The notes beneath the pieces were generated by a model. It was not told where the DNA came from. It saw only the letters and a list, made by a program, of their open reading frames with translations, and did no database searches. Shown here piece by piece: positions 1-9,265 of a stretch of 64,000 nt of DNA; position 1 is the first letter of the stretch; every line of letters begins with the position of its first letter. The translations under genes and the position numbers were made by a program. Source of the stretch: a virus; IMG/VR virus record IMGVR_UViG_3300042430_002694, positions 62,001 through 126,000 of that record, one strand, 5' to 3'.

Positions 1-3000
1 ATAATATAGTTCACCCTAGTATTTTAAATCTGGAATTTTTATTTAATGACGATACGTCTAACCCTTACGAATTTAATAGGTATTTTGGATTCTATTGCAA
101 CGATATTGATTTAGAAACATTTGATATTGACTTAACTGCAATGTTTAATTCAAAAATCACAGCATCAGATTCAATAGACATATCAACTGCTCTTGCTAGT
201 TCAGAAATAGGTGGAGGCACAGTTAAAACAATAACAGTTGATCCAGCTACCGATAAAATGTATATTGGTGGAACATTCACTAGTTATAATGGATATCCAG
301 CAAATGGAATAATCCGTCTTAACTCAACTGGCGAAATTGACTTTTCATTTCATTACGGAAGTGGTTTTTCCCCAGCTAAAGTTGAATCAATTGAACTTGA
401 TAAATTTGGAAAAGTATACGTTGGTGGAGAAATGCTATCGTATAATGGAACACCAATTAGCAATTTTATAAAATTAAATACAGACGGTTCAATCGAATCG
501 ACTGATTTTTCATTTGACTCAACTGTACGTACAATCCACATAACTCCATCACAGGACATTTACGTTGGAGGTACTTTTACCGAATACACAAATAGTGGAG
601 ATGTATTACCATCAGTTGGACTAGTTAAAATTAATTTAGACGGAGTCGCTGACTCGTCGTTTGATGTCGGCTCTACTGGATTTAGTGGAGGCGCCGGACT
701 AGTTAAGAAACTAATAGTAAATTCCTCGAATAAAGTTATTGTAATTGGGGATTTTACTAGCTACAAAGGAACCACCGCAAACGGCATTGTTCAGTTAACG
801 AACACCGCCACTATCGATTCAACTTTTGTATATGGAACTGGTTTCAATAATGTCTCTACTGTAAATGATATTGTGTTAGACGAAGTAGGCGAAGTTTATG
901 TAGCCGGTGGATTCACCAGTTATAATTCAAATACAGTTAATCGATTAATTAAATTAACTGAGGCTGGTGCAATCGATCTAGCATTTAATTATCAAACTGG
1001 AGCAAATGGCACCATTTCTAAAATATCACTAGACTTAAATGGAAATTTTTACATAGGTGGAGCATTCACGTCATATAAAGGAGTTCCAGCTAGAGGAATT
1101 GCTAGAATATTTAAAAATGGAGAACTTGATTTTTCATTTAATACTTCAACCGGCCTTAGTCCTCAATCCGTTACTGATATAGTGGTTCATGATGAATCTC
1201 ATATTTATGTAGCTGGAGGATTTACTAAATTTCAGGAAGTTACAACTGGAGGACTGCTTAATTTAGCAAATGTTGGAATCGATAATGATCAGTTGATACC
1301 AATCAACTATAAACAAACAGATGACATATCATTTTTATTAACTAATCCAACTGGGGTTAAACTAAGAGGTATGAATCTTACGCAAGACTTATCTGATCTA
1401 ACTAATAACCGTACATCAAAAGACACATTATTCTTTCCATACTTAAAAACAAAAGACGGAGATATTCACTTAATAAATTCAGAAGATTGGAATCAATCTG
1501 GTAGTATTGTTGACTTTAAAATAGACAATACTTCATTTGATTTAGGTTTAACATTTGGCCCAAAAGAATTAGTTACTCAAGAGATTGCAGAGATTTCAAC
1601 GAAAGACTCTAAATCAACTATATCAATTGAAATTATTTCAAAGCCAAACCACTTAGATAAAATTCGAATCTACCACCCAAGTGGATCAGTTATTGATTCA
1701 CTAGACCTAAATGGAAAATACGATGAGCTTGTATTTACTCGAAATTATTTACCTATTACTACACCGTATACTTTAGCCTATTCAGCAGGGATATCAACTA
1801 TCTACGTTAATGGCGACCGTGATCTCGATCAAATCGCACAATCAATATCCGATATCTCAGATATTCTAAATAATACATCAATTAGTGGAGTAACTTTAAA
1901 CACTACATCGTTTCTACAAACAAATCGATTCGGAGATGCATACGGTGAATTAAAAGTTAAAGTTCTTCCAGTTTCAAGTAGTTACAATTTTGTCAAATTA
2001 AATAATTCAGTAACTACTGATATTGTTTACGCAGATGGTGGATTTTTAAATAAATCCCATGCAATAATTGATATTGGAAATATTTCCAAGTTAACTCAAT
2101 TACTAGATACTCTAGTAATTAAAACTGATCAAAACTGGTCAAGCATTAGTCGATTATGCAACGCCTCTGACTTAATTACTAATGGGTTATCTAGTGATGC
2201 TAAGCTATCAGCAATTTCTAATTTTAACACAAAGGCAACCATTCAGTTAACTGACGACGAGACAGTTAATGTCAAATACGGAAAAATTGAAATTCGTAAA
2301 TTATTTAGACCAACCGTAGGAGTTCTTTCCATATTTGAGACAATGGATTTTAATTTCTCAACTTATTCTAGTGACTATTCTAGAAATTTACTAATTGACT
2401 TATATAAAGATTTTTACATTCCAGCTGGAGCAAAGGTCCTTGACTTTACTAAGTATACGTATAAAGCAATAGGTACCGGTGCAATTTCAATAAACGGAAC
2501 AATCTACGATTCTACTGATATTGCAGCAAGTGGCGAACGTAATTTAATATGGCAAAATACTGATTTAATTTCATACTTTGAAAATATAGACGGCGACGTT
2601 ATCCTAATATATGGAAATAAATTGCCGCTAACTACGCTTGACCCAGGAGATTCAGCCTTTAGTAATCGTCTCGATATTCCTTACTTTGACGAGACCGAGG
2701 ACGCATTTGACTATATAGGCCCATTCAGCTTAAAAGCGGATCATACGTCAGCCTCTACGAGTTTAGCTACATATCCGTATCGTGAAAAGTTTTTGTCTGG
2801 CAGTTTATCTAGTGAGTATCATGCAAACTTGGAAAATTTCATTTCTGATTTTGCAACAGATGGTCGGGTAATTCCATACATTGCTAAATGGGGAATTGCA
2901 GACTCTAGTGATAGTCGAGATAATCCATACCGACTAAACTCAGACTTGTTATTTGGAAAAGACAATTTTGGGCCATCTCATAGAGAGACTTCTCCTACCC

Positions 3001-6000
3001 CTGAGAAAATGACACATGAGTGGTTTTATATAGAGTCGGACTTTGGATACTCAGATGATATTAAATCAATTAGAAATAATTATTCGTATTTTAATGAAAA
3101 CTTAAATATAAACTCACTAATTTCTGATTCTAATTACTTTGAGCAATATTTTACGTATGTGCCGGTTATTAATTCAATTCAAATAGCTAGACCTCAGTAT
3201 AGATATTCGATTCTTAATAAAAATCAGTTTAATAAACAGTATGAGACTCTTTTTAAAGGGGCAATGTTTAGATTTTATGAGTTAGCTCAAAACGGCTCAG
3301 CTGTTTCAGATACTCTACGATTTGAAGATTATAAGTTTAGCGTAATATTAAAACCGGTTAAGGAAGATCCTACTATTAATAGACAACCTGTTAAATATCG
3401 AGTAATTGAGAACACTAATTCAAAATCGATTACTGTGGTTATTGAATTAGTATTGGGACATAAAGAGCTATTACCTGAAACTATTTTATCTAGTAATTGG
3501 TCAGCTGGTACAAACGACCAAGTAACGCAAGCTAATCTATTCACCGGTTCAGTTATGTCTTCTCCGGTAAATTACCAAATTGACCAAGAAATTACAGCAG
3601 CGTCATTGCTTGAGTACAATAACCTAATTTCCGGAAGTTCTGCCATCTCAGCAAGTCCAGGCGACACAATACAAGTCGTATATGGAAATAAGTCAACGAT
3701 ATTAGCAACATTAGGGTCTCCAGTATACGAGGCTGTTAGTAATTCACTAATTTCTACTGGTGATAAATTAGGAACTCGAATTTATGCAAAAGTCGATCAG
3801 TCTACGCCAATTATATTAACAAGTGGAGTATACTCAGGCGTTAGAATCCAGGGAGTATTCGAAGATGCATGGGTAAACCAAGTTTCCGGAATAGTAGGTA
3901 CGATTATTGCAGACGATGATCCAATCGGGGCAACGGTTACTCATTTTGCATTATCAAGCACCTCAGCTACTCCAGCTCAATCTGTAACTGGATATTTCCA
4001 GTTTAATGATGGTGGTGGTATTAACCAAACAGAAATACTTGACGAATTATTATCAACTAATACTCGATTTAGTTTAATTTATAGCGATATTTCAAGTATC
4101 GTATACAATGAAGCTGTGTACGAGGTAGATCCATCCACACTTTCATCAAGTAATGGAGTATACGATTTTGACGTAACGTACATAAGCGGATCGTTAGGAT
4201 CAGCGTCGTATGACGAACCTATATTATTTAGAGCCGACTGGTCAGTGCCAACTCAAAACAGCACTTTCTCAGTGTATCATAAAGTATCTTACATGGATTC
4301 TCTTTTTGGAGACTATCGAATATCCTTTAACTCAAACAGCGTTTCTAATTTAACTCACTCATTCCTTTACTATGCAAAGGATAAAAAGTATAACACTAAA
4401 GCTACTGCATATTCCACCATTAAACTGTCTAGGGGAGTTAATTTATCCGCGAGCGGCCTTAACTTAAATCCATCAACTCTAGTTATCGAGTCAATACGCA
4501 CATCATTACTTCCAGGCTTAGAAAGTTATGACGCATTAGCTGATTCTGAAATAAATCGAATTAGTAATGATTTTGCACCTCTTTATATAATTAAAGCGGG
4601 TGAAAAAAGCGTGCTTCTTAAACTTGCAGCCGGTGTATCCGTAACGACCGCAGCACTAGGCAATTCAGCCTTAACGATTGATGGAGTAGATGGTGCTCTA
4701 CAAGATGTCGTTAATATCACCAATATCAGCGGACAACCATACACAATCATTCCACTCCCAACTGGGCTTGGCGATTTAGTACAATACGTATATTCAGCAA
4801 ACCCAGTGCCAAATAACACAACTTCATATTGGATAGAAGACATTAATCAATTCCAAATATTCGGTGGAGTAAAATATTTTGAAAAAGTATTTGAAAATTT
4901 ATCATTCGCTAAATTTTTAAACTTAACTGAAAAGAGTCAAGGCGTTATTAGTTGGGAGTCGTATACTGATGGAATATTAACTCCATACAAAACAATGGCG
5001 ATTGAAATTGTACAAGCTGACCAAATTAATAAATCGACAATTGTAAAACTTGACCAAGTTGAAGTTAACTCAGGTCAAATTAATGGAGTGGCTGGATTCG
5101 CTTATTCAGAAGTCCCATCTCAAGAGTATTCTGTCAACCGATATTCTTCCGAATATGAAGTATTGACAAAACCTGTAGCTGGATTCAAATATGAATTTTC
5201 AATAAATGATAATATTTTACATGGAGCAAATGTTTGCCTAAATCCATACGTCGATAATTTCTTTATTATAAAGGACTATGAATTTGTGAAATACTCAAAA
5301 TCTTCAATTCTTGATCTTGAAAACAGTCAAAAATACTCATCCGTTTATCCATATATCGGAGAGACTCCGATTAGTCGAACTGACTTTAATATGTTATCTT
5401 CGAGTTGGGATTACGGATATCATTTCGAATACTCTAATAAAACAGATTACGTAAAGGTTCCAGGAACACGTCGAGTTACTGAAGATTATTCATTTATTTC
5501 CAAGTTATTAAATGTTCCTATGCAATTCATAATGGAAGACTTTACTTCAATTGAATTAAACAATACTGACTTTTTAGCATCGTCCGCTACTCAAGCAAAT
5601 ATTGTGTATTCTCAATTTGCAACTGAGATTAAATTCAAATTAAATATACCAGATTTAATAACTAAGCACTTATCAAATAACGGACTTCGTGACCAATTTT
5701 TAAAGTTCTTTAAATATTCAAACGGTTCTCAAATTACAACAGACCCAGTATTCCTAGATCAGCTTACATTTGAAGAATACTTATCTCAATATTGCTCAAC
5801 TAACTTAACAAAATTATATCAAGTAGAAGCATTTGAATTTTATGAATTAGATGATAGAACGATCAATAATAACTTAGTTTCATTCGAATCGGTTGAGTAT
5901 GATTTACTCGGAGACTTAGGTTACGACTTAATTCGATCAGTCCGAATAAATAATACCAAATCTAATGTAATTGAAGGATCGATTTTGATAAAACCGAATA

Positions 6001-6044
6001 CTGGAGTTAAATTAGTTCCAAAAATAAAAATTAAGTTCATTTAA
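1..6044 (+). CDS. Giant virion (baseplate/fibre) protein with seven-repeat beta-propeller, 5' partial
   Basis: The frame is open to the left edge (first full codon at base 3), so the gene starts upstream and the ATG at 141 is an internal Met. About 2013 residues are visible. From about base 222 to 1280 there are seven repeats of roughly 50 residues with the pattern V-x-I-x(5-8)-YVGGxFTSYNG-x(6)-I-x-RLNxxGxIDxxF. These are delta-60/DUF5122-type repeats, and seven of them would close one seven-bladed beta-propeller. The remaining 1600 residues are beta-rich, Ser/Thr/Asn-rich and not recognised. Only two cysteines were noticed and no signal peptide or membrane segment is seen. It is followed with a TAATG stop/start overlap by a collagen-containing fibre gene, so both are probably co-translated parts of the baseplate or tail periphery. 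A host-binding role for the propeller is inference. Confidence 0.8.
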   Translation, partial: NIVHPSILNLEFLFNDDTSNPYEFNRYFGFYCNDIDLETFDIDLTAMFNSKITASDSIDISTALASSEIGGGTVKTITVDPATDKMYIGGTFTSYNGYPANGIIRLNSTGEIDFSFHYGSGFSPAKVESIELDKFGKVYVGGEMLSYNGTPISNFIKLNTDGSIESTDFSFDSTVRTIHITPSQDIYVGGTFTEYTNSGDVLPSVGLVKINLDGVADSSFDVGSTGFSGGAGLVKKLIVNSSNKVIVIGDFTSYKGTTANGIVQLTNTATIDSTFVYGTGFNNVSTVNDIVLDEVGEVYVAGGFTSYNSNTVNRLIKLTEAGAIDLAFNYQTGANGTISKISLDLNGNFYIGGAFTSYKGVPARGIARIFKNGELDFSFNTSTGLSPQSVTDIVVHDESHIYVAGGFTKFQEVTTGGLLNLANVGIDNDQLIPINYKQTDDISFLLTNPTGVKLRGMNLTQDLSDLTNNRTSKDTLFFPYLKTKDGDIHLINSEDWNQSGSIVDFKIDNTSFDLGLTFGPKELVTQEIAEISTKDSKSTISIEIISKPNHLDKIRIYHPSGSVIDSLDLNGKYDELVFTRNYLPITTPYTLAYSAGISTIYVNGDRDLDQIAQSISDISDILNNTSISGVTLNTTSFLQTNRFGDAYGELKVKVLPVSSSYNFVKLNNSVTTDIVYADGGFLNKSHAIIDIGNISKLTQLLDTLVIKTDQNWSSISRLCNASDLITNGLSSDAKLSAISNFNTKATIQLTDDETVNVKYGKIEIRKLFRPTVGVLSIFETMDFNFSTYSSDYSRNLLIDLYKDFYIPAGAKVLDFTKYTYKAIGTGAISINGTIYDSTDIAASGERNLIWQNTDLISYFENIDGDVILIYGNKLPLTTLDPGDSAFSNRLDIPYFDETEDAFDYIGPFSLKADHTSASTSLATYPYREKFLSGSLSSEYHANLENFISDFATDGRVIPYIAKWGIADSSDSRDNPYRLNSDLLFGKDNFGPSHRETSPTPEKMTHEWFYIESDFGYSDDIKSIRNNYSYFNENLNINSLISDSNYFEQYFTYVPVINSIQIARPQYRYSILNKNQFNKQYETLFKGAMFRFYELAQNGSAVSDTLRFEDYKFSVILKPVKEDPTINRQPVKYRVIENTNSKSITVVIELVLGHKELLPETILSSNWSAGTNDQVTQANLFTGSVMSSPVNYQIDQEITAASLLEYNNLISGSSAISASPGDTIQVVYGNKSTILATLGSPVYEAVSNSLISTGDKLGTRIYAKVDQSTPIILTSGVYSGVRIQGVFEDAWVNQVSGIVGTIIADDDPIGATVTHFALSSTSATPAQSVTGYFQFNDGGGINQTEILDELLSTNTRFSLIYSDISSIVYNEAVYEVDPSTLSSSNGVYDFDVTYISGSLGSASYDEPILFRADWSVPTQNSTFSVYHKVSYMDSLFGDYRISFNSNSVSNLTHSFLYYAKDKKYNTKATAYSTIKLSRGVNLSASGLNLNPSTLVIESIRTSLLPGLESYDALADSEINRISNDFAPLYIIKAGEKSVLLKLAAGVSVTTAALGNSALTIDGVDGALQDVVNITNISGQPYTIIPLPTGLGDLVQYVYSANPVPNNTTSYWIEDINQFQIFGGVKYFEKVFENLSFAKFLNLTEKSQGVISWESYTDGILTPYKTMAIEIVQADQINKSTIVKLDQVEVNSGQINGVAGFAYSEVPSQEYSVNRYSSEYEVLTKPVAGFKYEFSINDNILHGANVCLNPYVDNFFIIKDYEFVKYSKSSILDLENSQKYSSVYPYIGETPISRTDFNMLSSSWDYGYHFEYSNKTDYVKVPGTRRVTEDYSFISKLLNVPMQFIMEDFTSIELNNTDFLASSATQANIVYSQFATEIKFKLNIPDLITKHLSNNGLRDQFLKFFKYSNGSQITTDPVFLDQLTFEEYLSQYCSTNLTKLYQVEAFEFYELDDRTINNNLVSFESVEYDLLGDLGYDLIRSVRINNTKSNVIEGSILIKPNTGVKLVPKIKIKFI
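222..1280 (+). repeat. Seven tandem propeller-blade (DUF5122-like) repeats
   Basis: Seven successive blocks each carry a YVGG/YIGG/YVAGG-FTSY core followed by a hydrophobic strand (IxRLN) and a D-x-x-F turn. The blocks differ in sequence, so this is an old protein-level repeat rather than a recent DNA duplication. Confidence 0.75.
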
Positions 6045-8398
6045 TGGCAGTCATTATAAATCTAAGGGAAGTATCCGCACTTGATAGTCAATCTGACTTA
6101 TCTAGTAAATTAAATTTCAACTTTAACCAGCTAATCGCATTAGGGATTGGCCAAACTGGTCCTACTGGACCTGCTGGTTTAACTGGAGCAGCCGGTCCAA
6201 TTGGGCCAATTGGACTTACTGGACCGCAGGGCTCAGTAACTTATGGGTTATCTGCTGCGATTGCACCAGTAACTGCACCGACTGGCGGATCCTATCCGTC
6301 TGCTATGGTTTTGGGCGATATTTTAATAACAGCCGACACTATATTAAAGAAAGTATCCGGTGGAAACGGTTGGTTAGAATTAGCGAATTTTAATACTCTT
6401 GTACAAACTGCCCTAAGTTCAAATATTTCGCCATTTGTAAGATTAACTCCTACCTCTAGAATACTGAAAGCTAGAGTATCGTCTGGGTCTGATTTAACAA
6501 ATAGTGCAACATCAACTGATCCAAGTTATGCAACTCCTGGAGCAGGAGTTAACTATCAAACTGTTCTTTATAACTTTAATGAGTTAAACTCTAAATCTGT
6601 AATATTCGATGGATCAAATATCGTAATTAGTGCAAACTCGTCAACCGCTAAGACCTTTGCTCCAGCAACCGCGGTTAATACGTCAACTGAAGAAATTACA
6701 TTTACGTCAAATCACGGATTAGTGGATGGCCAATTTGTTACATACTCAGCGGAAGGTGGAACTGCAATAGGCGGACTTTCTAATTTCAATGGATATTTTG
6801 TTCTTAAGATTAGCGATACAGTTATTCAATTATGTGAAACTGCCGCTGATGTTACTAACACAAATCCAATAAATTTAACTTCTACTGGTTCAGGAACCTC
6901 TCCGCATAAATTAATAACGTACCCTTCTTCTACTGAGAAGATGTTTCCAGCTACTTCAAACCTATCATTATACTCTTATTTTAATGGAACCGCAACTGAG
7001 GCTAAGGAATTTGCAACAACAAGTAAAGGATACCGACATCAATTAGAATTAGGATCAATTGATGCCCTTTCCACTTCATATACTTCAGGCTCAGCTGGCG
7101 AATCTTACGTAATTAGTCCAAGTTTTGAAAATCTACGAATGCGTAAATATCGATTATCGTACGGAACTTCTTTTGGTAATGAAGCTAATCCTGGAACCTA
7201 TTTTCTAAGAGCGGAATACGACTTATCTTCGAGCGGAATAACTGCTTCGCCTGAGTCATTTGCTCCAAGAAGAAGTAGTGAGCAAATTTGGAAAATTAAC
7301 CGAGCTGAGGCTCTTCAAGCTGACGGTCGTTCAATTGAAATGAAGTTTACGAACTATCGAATCTTAACGGACACTGAGTCAGCCAGTACAATTTCAATCG
7401 ATGGATTATTTTTTAAGAGAAACGCAAGTTTTGGTGGCGGATCAGCTGCTGCCTATTGGGGAGCAGGTTTTAACTCAGCCAACAATAATATTACCTTTAA
7501 AATAGGGAGTACCAGTTCAGTATTTGAGTTTAGAAACCCCATTCAAGTCATTAGCTCAACCGGCGCAGTTACTACATACGGAGGTACTGGAATAACTGGC
7601 GTTCCTACTAGCGGCAACTCATTTACGATTGCGGCGCCGGTTACAGACTTAGCAATATTAACAGTAGACGCCACTAAAGAGCTACGTCTTAATAATGCAA
7701 TTAAGATCAAAGGTGATCGTCTTAATCAAGGAATCCCTTTTCCAGCTACACAAATTCCATCAGCGGATGCAAATACGCTAGATGATTACGAGGAGGGTAC
7801 CGTTACTAATGCTCTATTCTTAGGACGATATGAAACTCTTAGTGGTGGTAAACTCATACTTCCAACCAATTATCATTCATACGCGACGGCTAACTCATTT
7901 TCAGGCTTTCAGCTGTCTCAGTCATTCACATACACTAAAATAGGTAGACGCGTTCATTTTAATTCAATTTATACACTAGACCTCAACTCTTGGCCAGCTG
8001 ACGACATGACATCAGGTTCAGGCTACTATACATACACTGGGTTAGGGCTTTCATTACCATTTTCAGCAAGTGCACACGGTCATCTAAATGCACAAGTGAC
8101 CGTTACTGATATAACTACTTTACCGGATCCTCAGCCTGACTATACTGGAATCTCGTATATACAAACATACTCTAATTATTTAGGAAGCCTTATTTCTAAT
8201 GGTGATGCCGCGAGAGGATGGATTTATCTGCAGTCACAACACGCTTTTCCAGCAAATGAAGGCTCAACTGTTACTAATCGACTAAGCCAATTTTCGCTAT
8301 TTAACCGAGCTGCTCGCGCTCCGCTAAACACCTCAAACGGAGAATATGGAGGTAACGTAACTATTCGAATCTCTGGATCGTATGACGCGACCGCTTAA
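6044..8398 (+). CDS. Tail fibre-like protein with short collagen-like segment
   Basis: This is a 784-residue protein whose ATG shares its A with the stop codon of the preceding gene (TAATG). Residues 1-36 form a likely attachment segment (LSSKLNFNFNQLIALGIG). Residues 37-62 are a short Gly-X-Y collagen-like run (GPTGPAG, GPIGPIG). A long beta-rich, Ser/Thr/Asn-rich shaft and tip follow. The C-terminal half (from about residue 480) contains aromatic-rich stretches typical of fibre tips. No enzyme motif is seen. It ends in a 4-base convergent overlap with the next, minus-strand gene. The fibre assignment rests on composition and the collagen segment; the receptor is unknown. Confidence 0.65.
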   Translation: MAVIINLREVSALDSQSDLSSKLNFNFNQLIALGIGQTGPTGPAGLTGAAGPIGPIGLTGPQGSVTYGLSAAIAPVTAPTGGSYPSAMVLGDILITADTILKKVSGGNGWLELANFNTLVQTALSSNISPFVRLTPTSRILKARVSSGSDLTNSATSTDPSYATPGAGVNYQTVLYNFNELNSKSVIFDGSNIVISANSSTAKTFAPATAVNTSTEEITFTSNHGLVDGQFVTYSAEGGTAIGGLSNFNGYFVLKISDTVIQLCETAADVTNTNPINLTSTGSGTSPHKLITYPSSTEKMFPATSNLSLYSYFNGTATEAKEFATTSKGYRHQLELGSIDALSTSYTSGSAGESYVISPSFENLRMRKYRLSYGTSFGNEANPGTYFLRAEYDLSSSGITASPESFAPRRSSEQIWKINRAEALQADGRSIEMKFTNYRILTDTESASTISIDGLFFKRNASFGGGSAAAYWGAGFNSANNNITFKIGSTSSVFEFRNPIQVISSTGAVTTYGGTGITGVPTSGNSFTIAAPVTDLAILTVDATKELRLNNAIKIKGDRLNQGIPFPATQIPSADANTLDDYEEGTVTNALFLGRYETLSGGKLILPTNYHSYATANSFSGFQLSQSFTYTKIGRRVHFNSIYTLDLNSWPADDMTSGSGYYTYTGLGLSLPFSASAHGHLNAQVTVTDITTLPDPQPDYTGISYIQTYSNYLGSLISNGDAARGWIYLQSQHAFPANEGSTVTNRLSQFSLFNRAARAPLNTSNGEYGGNVTIRISGSYDATA

Positions 8399-9186
8399 AC
8401 CTTAAGCTTAAACGGAATAGCTTTCTTTTTATCAAGCATACGTTCATAGTCCAGTAATACATTAGCATCAAATCCATGGCTAAGGTTCATTATCTTATTT
8501 AGTAAAATAATGTCCTTAGTCAGACAAATTCCATCCGATATTACAACTTGGTCCGTGCCAGATACAACAATAACGTTTTTATCCGGTTGAAAATCAGTGA
8601 GAGTCGGCATCTCAACCAGAAGCCTATCCTTGAACTCATTATTCTTTAATCCCGGAAGATGCAATACAGCCTTTCGGCTAATTGAGTAGCCTAACGGTCT
8701 ATTGCTTTTAGTATTTAGTTTAAAAATCTCGTACCGGTCAAGCTTTTCTGATTTACATACAATATAGATCACAGCCTGTTTATGTAGAGCAGTATTAGTC
8801 AAATGAAAGTTTAGGTGCTCCAATACAGGAATCTGTTTTCTTAAGTAAACCGTCATTACCTCAGATAGAATAGCTGACGCCATTCGAACGATTTCCTTAC
8901 CATTAGAGTCATTCGATTGGGCCAATTGAGATACTATAACCATTAAGTTTTGATGTGCCCTAACTGCGTTTAAATGTGAATCGTAGACCTTCTTATCAGC
9001 TATAATAGTATTGATATTTAGGTAGTGAAATGCAATTTCGTAAAAGTTAGAGAAATCAGTCTCAAGCTGATTGAGATACTTTTGTTTTGCGTCCATTAGA
9101 ATGTACGTGTAGTATTCCAGATCGACAAAATTCGCTTGGCATAGCCACATAGGGTCTAGGACAAGCTTCGGGTTCAAAGGCTTCAT
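8395..9186 (-). CDS. Uncharacterised 263-residue protein
   Basis: This is a lone minus-strand gene between fibre genes, not recognised. It is mostly alpha-helical for the first 150 residues (repeated Tyr/Phe/Leu/Asn-rich helices, NLMVIVSQLAQ, ASAILSEVMTVYL), with a beta-rich C-terminal third (NVIVVSGTDQVVISDG). There is no signal peptide, membrane helix or clear catalytic motif. A late-promoter-like motif lies at 9203-9215, 21 bases before its ATG. Its stop codon shares the TTAA at 8395-8398 with the convergent fibre gene, so there is no room for a terminator. It could be an assembly chaperone for a neighbouring fibre, but that is a guess. Confidence 0.6.
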   Translation of the reverse strand: MKPLNPKLVLDPMWLCQANFVDLEYYTYILMDAKQKYLNQLETDFSNFYEIAFHYLNINTIIADKKVYDSHLNAVRAHQNLMVIVSQLAQSNDSNGKEIVRMASAILSEVMTVYLRKQIPVLEHLNFHLTNTALHKQAVIYIVCKSEKLDRYEIFKLNTKSNRPLGYSISRKAVLHLPGLKNNEFKDRLLVEMPTLTDFQPDKNVIVVSGTDQVVISDGICLTKDIILLNKIMNLSHGFDANVLLDYERMLDKKKAIPFKLKV

Positions 9187-9202
9187 GTGTAACCCCGATT
9201 TT

Positions 9203-9215
9203 CTTATTATTTATT
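9203..9215 (-). promoter_or_regulatory. Late-promoter-like motif (AATAAATAATAAG)
   Basis: Read on the minus strand this is AATAAATAATAAG, with the ATAAATA core 21 bases upstream of the ATG at 9186. It matches the motif found before other genes in the window and resembles the T4 late promoter TATAAATA. Confidence 0.55.
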
Positions 9216-9240
9216 TTAGTCTAAAACCGTAATACTCTGC

Positions 9241-9256
9241 GATAAATAACAAAAAG
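9241..9256 (+). promoter_or_regulatory. Late-promoter-like motif (GATAAATAACAAAAAG)
   Basis: The ATAAATA core lies 17 bases before the ATG at 9266. It is back-to-back with the minus-strand copy at 9203-9215, forming a divergent pair. Confidence 0.6.
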
Positions 9257-9265
9257 ACAAAATTA

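Noticed and set aside
141-143. ATG at 141 as the start of the left-edge gene
   Set aside because: The frame is open to base 3 with protein-like sequence before it, so this Met is internal.
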